A stretch of DNA of 13,012 bases from Actinomycetota bacterium (lineage in GTDB: Bacteria; Actinomycetota; Actinomycetes; Streptosporangiales; Streptosporangiaceae), in assembly GCA_003168295.1 (NCBI GenBank), contig PMST01000304.1, positions 7,849 through 20,860 of the forward strand, given 5' to 3'. The position numbers and the translations under genes were made by a program. This document shows, piece by piece, positions 9,328 through 13,012 of this stretch. Under the pieces are notes generated by a model. That model ran no database searches and was not told the DNA's origin. It worked only from the letters and a program-made list of their open reading frames with translations. Every line of letters starts with the position of its first letter. Position 1 is the stretch's first letter.

Positions 9328-10616
9328 GGGGGCAGCATCCGGGGATCTTGGGGCAGGCCCTTGCGGAGGGTCTTCTTGTCCGGAGGCGGCCAGTCGGGTC
9401 CGGACGGCCAGGTGGCGACCCGCACCGGGGTGTCGGCGTGCGGGTTGCGGCCGTGCGCAACGAACCTTTCCATCCGGGTCGCGCCGGGCAGCTCGACCCG
9501 CGCCGATACCAGGTCCGCCTGGGTCCCCGTGATCTCCACCCAGCAGATCTGCTGGTTGCGGACGTAGGCCGGGGGCAGGCCGTACCGGCCGCCGATGCCC
9601 TCGACGACCGAGGTGCACGATCCAGAATTGGCGTAGAAGCCGCTGGCGGTGGCCGCCAGCTCCGGGTGGTGCGTGTGTCCGGAGATGAACCCGTAGTAGC
9701 CGTCCGCGACCAGGTCCACGGCGCGCTGGCGCGCGGCATGGTTCTGCCCGTAGCCCCGCTCGTCCAGGGCCAGCGCGCTGATCGACAGCCAGGCCCGCCG
9801 GGCCAGGATGCCGATCACGGCGGCGAGCACGAGGATGTCGGCCACCGCGCCGTACCCGAGGATCTCGGCCCGGTGTACCCACACGTCGGTGTCCGGGTAA
9901 CGGGACCGGAAAGCGGTGAACTCCGGAATCCGGATACCGATGAGGATCACCAGCGGGATCGCGATCACCCACCACAGGCGGCGGCCCAGCTTGCGGTAGA
10001 CGAGCCGTGAGCCGATGAAGGACGGAAAATCGGTCGGGTCCGCCATCTCGTGCGCACCGTCGACCCAGCCGCGGCCCAGGAACTCGATGCGGGGGATGAC
10101 CTCCCTCACGACATGGTGGCCGATGGGGGTGTCCAGCGGGTTGCGCGCATCGCAGAAGCAGTTGTACGGATCGAGCTGGTGGCCGTGCTCGACCCGGACC
10201 TTCCGGCCGCCGGCCAGGATCAGGTCCGCGGACAGGCACAGCCGGGCGCCGGTCATCTCCCGTACCGCGTCCGCCGTCTTGACGTCCCAGGCCAGGTCGC
10301 CGTCGTGGTTGCCGATGGCGTAGATGACCTGCCCGCCGTTAGCGGTCACCGCCAGCAGCGCCGAGCACAGGTCCTCGTGGGCGCGCAGGATGTCGGTGGC
10401 CGTCGCCTCCGGGTAGCCGAGCAGTTCGACCACGTCTCCGATGAGCACGACGGTGATCGCACCGCTCTCGGCGGCCAGGTGCCGCGCCAGCGTCTGACAC
10501 GACCGCCCGGACACGTCCGAACGGACCGGGGGCAGGTGCAAGTCGCTGACGGCGATGACCTTGCTGTCAGGCGGGATGGCGACCTCGAGCAGGTCGGCAA
10601 CCTCGGGGGAGGGCAT
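9321..10616 (-). CDS. Membrane-anchored metallophosphoesterase
   Basis: A calcineurin-like phosphoesterase of 431 residues with a full two-metal site: D25 and H27 (SDLHL), D61 (GDVVEL), N103 and H104 (GNHDGD), H144 (EHGHQLD) and H314/H316 (GHTHH). The HGHxxD pattern recalls LpxH-like members, but no substrate can be assigned. Unusually, two hydrophobic segments (about 214-230 and 252-272) interrupt the catalytic domain between the H144 block and the GHTH block, so the enzyme is probably membrane bound. I chose the ATG at 10616. Another in-frame ATG at 10670 would add 18 residues, but that stretch has roughly half A/T third positions, unlike the rest, and contains an AAGGAA that could be the ribosome binding site, about 11 nt from the start. 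Confidence 0.85.
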   Translation of the reverse strand: MPSPEVADLLEVAIPPDSKVIAVSDLHLPPVRSDVSGRSCQTLARHLAAESGAITVVLIGDVVELLGYPEATATDILRAHEDLCSALLAVTANGGQVIYAIGNHDGDLAWDVKTADAVREMTGARLCLSADLILAGGRKVRVEHGHQLDPYNCFCDARNPLDTPIGHHVVREVIPRIEFLGRGWVDGAHEMADPTDFPSFIGSRLVYRKLGRRLWWVIAIPLVILIGIRIPEFTAFRSRYPDTDVWVHRAEILGYGAVADILVLAAVIGILARRAWLSISALALDERGYGQNHAARQRAVDLVADGYYGFISGHTHHPELAATASGFYANSGSCTSVVEGIGGRYGLPPAYVRNQQICWVEITGTQADLVSARVELPGATRMERFVAHGRNPHADTPVRVATWPSGPDWPPPDKKTLRKGLPQDPRMLPPA

Positions 10617-10847
10617 GGGCAGTTCGGTTCCTTCTGAGTCTTTCGTTACCCGCGTTCCTTCCCCCGGCATCTAGCCATGATGCCGCAGGAGCGGACCTGG
10701 TTGTGGTCGGCGCTCCGGACAAAACGCCAACTCCTAAGACGCGGCCGGAGGCCACACGGTCCTGATCGGTTGCCTGGCAGGAGAAACCACGGTCGTTCGG
10801 CAAAAAGAATTAAGCAGCCGTCGGCCGAGCGGATACCTTCCCTTCAT
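10617..10847. other. Divergent intergenic region between the phosphoesterase and valS
   Basis: 231 bp with no supported gene, tRNA or riboswitch; I looked for a T-box consensus and did not find it. It must hold the promoters of both flanking genes. The right part, around 10795-10812, is notably A-rich. Confidence 0.6.
10834..10839 (+). promoter_or_regulatory. Putative -10 element of valS
   Basis: TACCTT fits TANNNT, and its last base is 8 nt before the ATG at 10848. A TTAAGC at 10810-10815 with an 18-bp spacer is a weak -35 candidate. No Shine-Dalgarno sequence precedes the ATG, so valS may be translated from a leaderless or nearly leaderless mRNA. Confidence 0.4.
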
Positions 10848-13012
10848 ATGGAACTCGGCGAGTACGACCACCAGGTGGTCGAGGCGACGGCCCGGGCGCT
10901 GTGGGAGTCGCACGACATCTACCGGTACGACAGGGACGGGTCGGGACCCGTGTTCAGCGTGGACACGCCGCCGCCGTACGTATCGGCGGCGCATCTGCAC
11001 GTCGGACACGCGATGAGCTACTCGCAGCCCGATTTCATCGTCCGCTTCCGGCGGATGCGCGGCGAGCGCGTGTTCTACCCGATCGGGTTCGACGACAACG
11101 GGCTACCCACCGAACGGTACGTGGAGCAGGCATACGGCGTGCGGGCCGTGGACATGCCGCGGGCCGAGTTCGTCGCGCTGTGCCTGGCCGAGACCCGGCG
11201 CACGGCCGAACGGTACGAGGACCTGTGGCGGCGGCTCGGACTGTCGCTCGACTGGTCGCTGCGCTACTCCACCATCGACGCCCGCTGCCAGCGGACCGCC
11301 CAGACCAGTTTCATCAAGCTGCACGAGGCGGGTTACCTGCGGCGCGCGCAGGACCCGATCCTGTGGTGCCCCGAGGACCGCACCTCGCTGGCCCAGGCGG
11401 ACGTGGAGGACCTGGAGCGGACGAGCAGGCTGCATACGATCAGGTTTGGGGGCCCAGACGGGCAGGGGCTGCTGATCGCCACCACCCGGCCCGAGCTCCT
11501 GCCGGCCTGCGTGGCGCTGTACCACCATCCCGCCGATCCCCGGTACAGCGGTCTGAACCCGCAGACCCGGGCGCGGGTGCCGCTGTTCGACTATGAGGTC
11601 CCCATCCTCACCGACGAATCGGTGGACCCGGAGTACGGGACCGGACTGATGATGGTGTGCACGTTCGGCGACAGCGAGGATGTGCTGAGATGGCGGCGCG
11701 ACCACCTGCCGCTGCGCCTGGTGATAGAGCCGGACGGGCGGCTGGGGCCGCTCGCGGGAGAGTTCGCCGGGCTGCCGCTGGCGCAGGCGCGGTCGGCCAT
11801 CGTCAAGGCGCTCGCCGCGGCGGGGCTGCTGGTGGACAGCCTTCCCGTCCGGCAGGTCGTCGGGGTGCACGAGCGGTGCCAGACCCCGGTCGAGTTCCAG
11901 ATCAGGCCGCAGTGGTTCATCGCCGTGCGCGAGCACGCGGACCGGTTCCGGGCCCGCGCGGCCGAGCTCGAGTGGATCCCGCCGTACATGCGGCGACGCC
12001 TCGAGGACTGGATCGACGGGCTCAGATGGGACTGGAACATCACCAGGCAGCGACGATACGGGGTGCCGTTCCCCGTGTGGTTCTGCCCGGCCTGCGCGAC
12101 GCCGGTGCTGGCCCGGCTGCAGGACCTGCCGGTGGACCCGCTGGCGGGCGAGCCGCCGGTGGCGTCCTGCCCGTCCTGCGGGTCGGCTGACCTGACGCCG
12201 GATCCGGACGTAATGGACACCTGGATGACGTCGTCGCTGACACCGCAGATCAACGACGGGTGGGCGCTGGCCGGGACCGACCCCGCGCTAGCGCCGATGT
12301 CCATGCGGGTGCAGGCGTTCGAGATCATCAGGACCTGGCTGTTCTACTCGGTGGTCCAGTCCGAGCTGCTGTTCGGCCGGGTGCCGTGGCGCACGGCGCT
12401 GATCTCCGGCTGGGGGCTGAGCGAGCAGGGCAAGAAGCTGTCCAAGCGCGACCTGGACCGGTCGACCGGTGCCGACGGCTTCAACCGGTACGTGCCGGAC
12501 GACGTGATGGCCAAGTACGGCGCGGACGCGCTGCGGCTGTGGGCTACCAAGGGCCGCATCGGCACCGACCTGCGCTACAACGAGAAGGACATCAGGACCG
12601 GACGGAAGTTCGCGGTCAAGCTCTGGAACGCGGGCCGGTTCCTGTCCCTGAACCTCGGCGACCTCGATGTCTCCGCGGCCAGGCCGGCGCCGGAGCAGCG
12701 GAACATCGTGGACCGGTGGGTCCTGTCCCACCTGGCCGAGGCGGTGGACCAGACCACGGAGGCGTTCGGGGCCCACGACTACGCGCAGGCCCATCAGGGT
12801 GCGTCCCGGATGTTCTGGTCGATCTACTGCGACCGTTACATCGAGATGATCAAGGACCGGCTGGGCGGGAGCTTCCCGGATAGTACCGATCGCGACGGCG
12901 CGGACCGGGATAGCGCTGATCGGGATAATCCGGATTTGGCTAATCCGGATCGGGACAGCGCTCGCTGGACGCTATGGGAGTCCTACCGCGTGCTGCTCGG
13001 GCTGTTCGCGCC
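10848..13012 (+). CDS. valS: Valine-tRNA ligase, archaeal-type form (cut by right window edge)
   Basis: This class I synthetase charges tRNA(Val). 721 codons are visible. The HIGH motif is HVGH (51-54), followed by FDDNGLPTER (81-90), which is typical of the archaeal-type form rather than the usual bacterial GTDHAGIATQ. The editing domain holds TTRPELLPACVAL (from 212) and the TFGD block. A four-cysteine zinc site (C413, C416, C441, C444) lies before DVMDTWMTSSLTPQI, which identifies it as ValRS. The KMSKS motif is the variant KLSKR (530-534), followed by DLDRSTGADGFNRY. Residues 677-706, in the anticodon-binding region, are a pentapeptide-repeat insert rich in Asp. The start ATG lacks a ribosome binding site but follows a -10-like hexamer. 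It could be the only ValRS or a second, specialised copy; the window cannot tell. Confidence 0.93.
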   Translation, partial: MELGEYDHQVVEATARALWESHDIYRYDRDGSGPVFSVDTPPPYVSAAHLHVGHAMSYSQPDFIVRFRRMRGERVFYPIGFDDNGLPTERYVEQAYGVRAVDMPRAEFVALCLAETRRTAERYEDLWRRLGLSLDWSLRYSTIDARCQRTAQTSFIKLHEAGYLRRAQDPILWCPEDRTSLAQADVEDLERTSRLHTIRFGGPDGQGLLIATTRPELLPACVALYHHPADPRYSGLNPQTRARVPLFDYEVPILTDESVDPEYGTGLMMVCTFGDSEDVLRWRRDHLPLRLVIEPDGRLGPLAGEFAGLPLAQARSAIVKALAAAGLLVDSLPVRQVVGVHERCQTPVEFQIRPQWFIAVREHADRFRARAAELEWIPPYMRRRLEDWIDGLRWDWNITRQRRYGVPFPVWFCPACATPVLARLQDLPVDPLAGEPPVASCPSCGSADLTPDPDVMDTWMTSSLTPQINDGWALAGTDPALAPMSMRVQAFEIIRTWLFYSVVQSELLFGRVPWRTALISGWGLSEQGKKLSKRDLDRSTGADGFNRYVPDDVMAKYGADALRLWATKGRIGTDLRYNEKDIRTGRKFAVKLWNAGRFLSLNLGDLDVSAARPAPEQRNIVDRWVLSHLAEAVDQTTEAFGAHDYAQAHQGASRMFWSIYCDRYIEMIKDRLGGSFPDSTDRDGADRDSADRDNPDLANPDRDSARWTLWESYRVLLGLFA
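12876..12965 (+). repeat. Six-unit 15-bp tandem repeat inside valS
   Basis: Six consecutive 15-bp units in frame (starting 12876, 12891, 12906, 12921, 12936 and 12951) encode degenerate pentapeptides such as RDSAD, RDNPD and LANPD. Unit starts such as cgggata recur at exact 15-bp spacing, and taatccggat occurs at 12926 and 12941. The tract shares GGATAGCGCTG with the repeat in the EamA gene. Confidence 0.85.

Noticed and set aside
10617..10847. T-box riboswitch upstream of valS
   Set aside because: I found no AGGGTGGNACCGCG-like antiterminator sequence, no specifier stem and no terminator; the region near the start looks like a promoter instead.
12876..12965. CRISPR array or mobile-element terminus
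   Set aside because: Units are contiguous 15-bp repeats with no spacers and stay in the valS frame; no transposase or terminal inverted repeats are near.

Overview
The window is high-GC DNA with GTG and ATG starts, strong G/C preference at third codon positions and tightly packed, overlapping genes. Together with a tkt-tal-zwf block next to a heme A synthase gene, this points to an actinomycete, perhaps near Streptosporangiales or Streptomyces. Genus and species cannot be called from the sequence alone. It is mostly core metabolism and transport. I see no mobile element, CRISPR array, RNA gene or defence locus. The most unusual content is a family of 15-bp in-frame tandem repeats inside two unrelated genes, and an archaeal-type valyl-tRNA synthetase.

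Minus strand, 7706 down to 1: seven genes run in one direction with overlaps or gaps of at most 50 bp, so they probably form one transcription unit. In transcription order they are an ABC exporter ATPase, its ABC-2 type permease (the TGATG junction overlaps), an RhtA-like EamA exporter (10-bp overlap), heme A synthase CtaA (5-bp gap), transketolase (9-bp gap), transaldolase (41-bp gap) and glucose-6-phosphate dehydrogenase (50-bp gap, cut by the left window edge). The last three are the core of the pentose phosphate pathway: Zwf makes NADPH and feeds the oxidative branch, while Tkt and Tal interconvert the sugar phosphates. CtaA supplies heme A for the aa3 oxidase.

Divergent junction 7707-7767: 61 bp separate the ABC operon from a rightward pair. 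That pair is a COG0701-type permease with a His-rich tail and a Met/His motif in a loop (possible metal handling), then a small DksA/TraR-fold protein that has lost all four zinc cysteines.

Right part: a membrane-anchored metallophosphoesterase (minus strand) converges on the DksA-like gene, the two stop codons sharing one CTAG. A 231-bp divergent spacer then leads to valS (plus strand, probably leaderless), cut by the right window edge.
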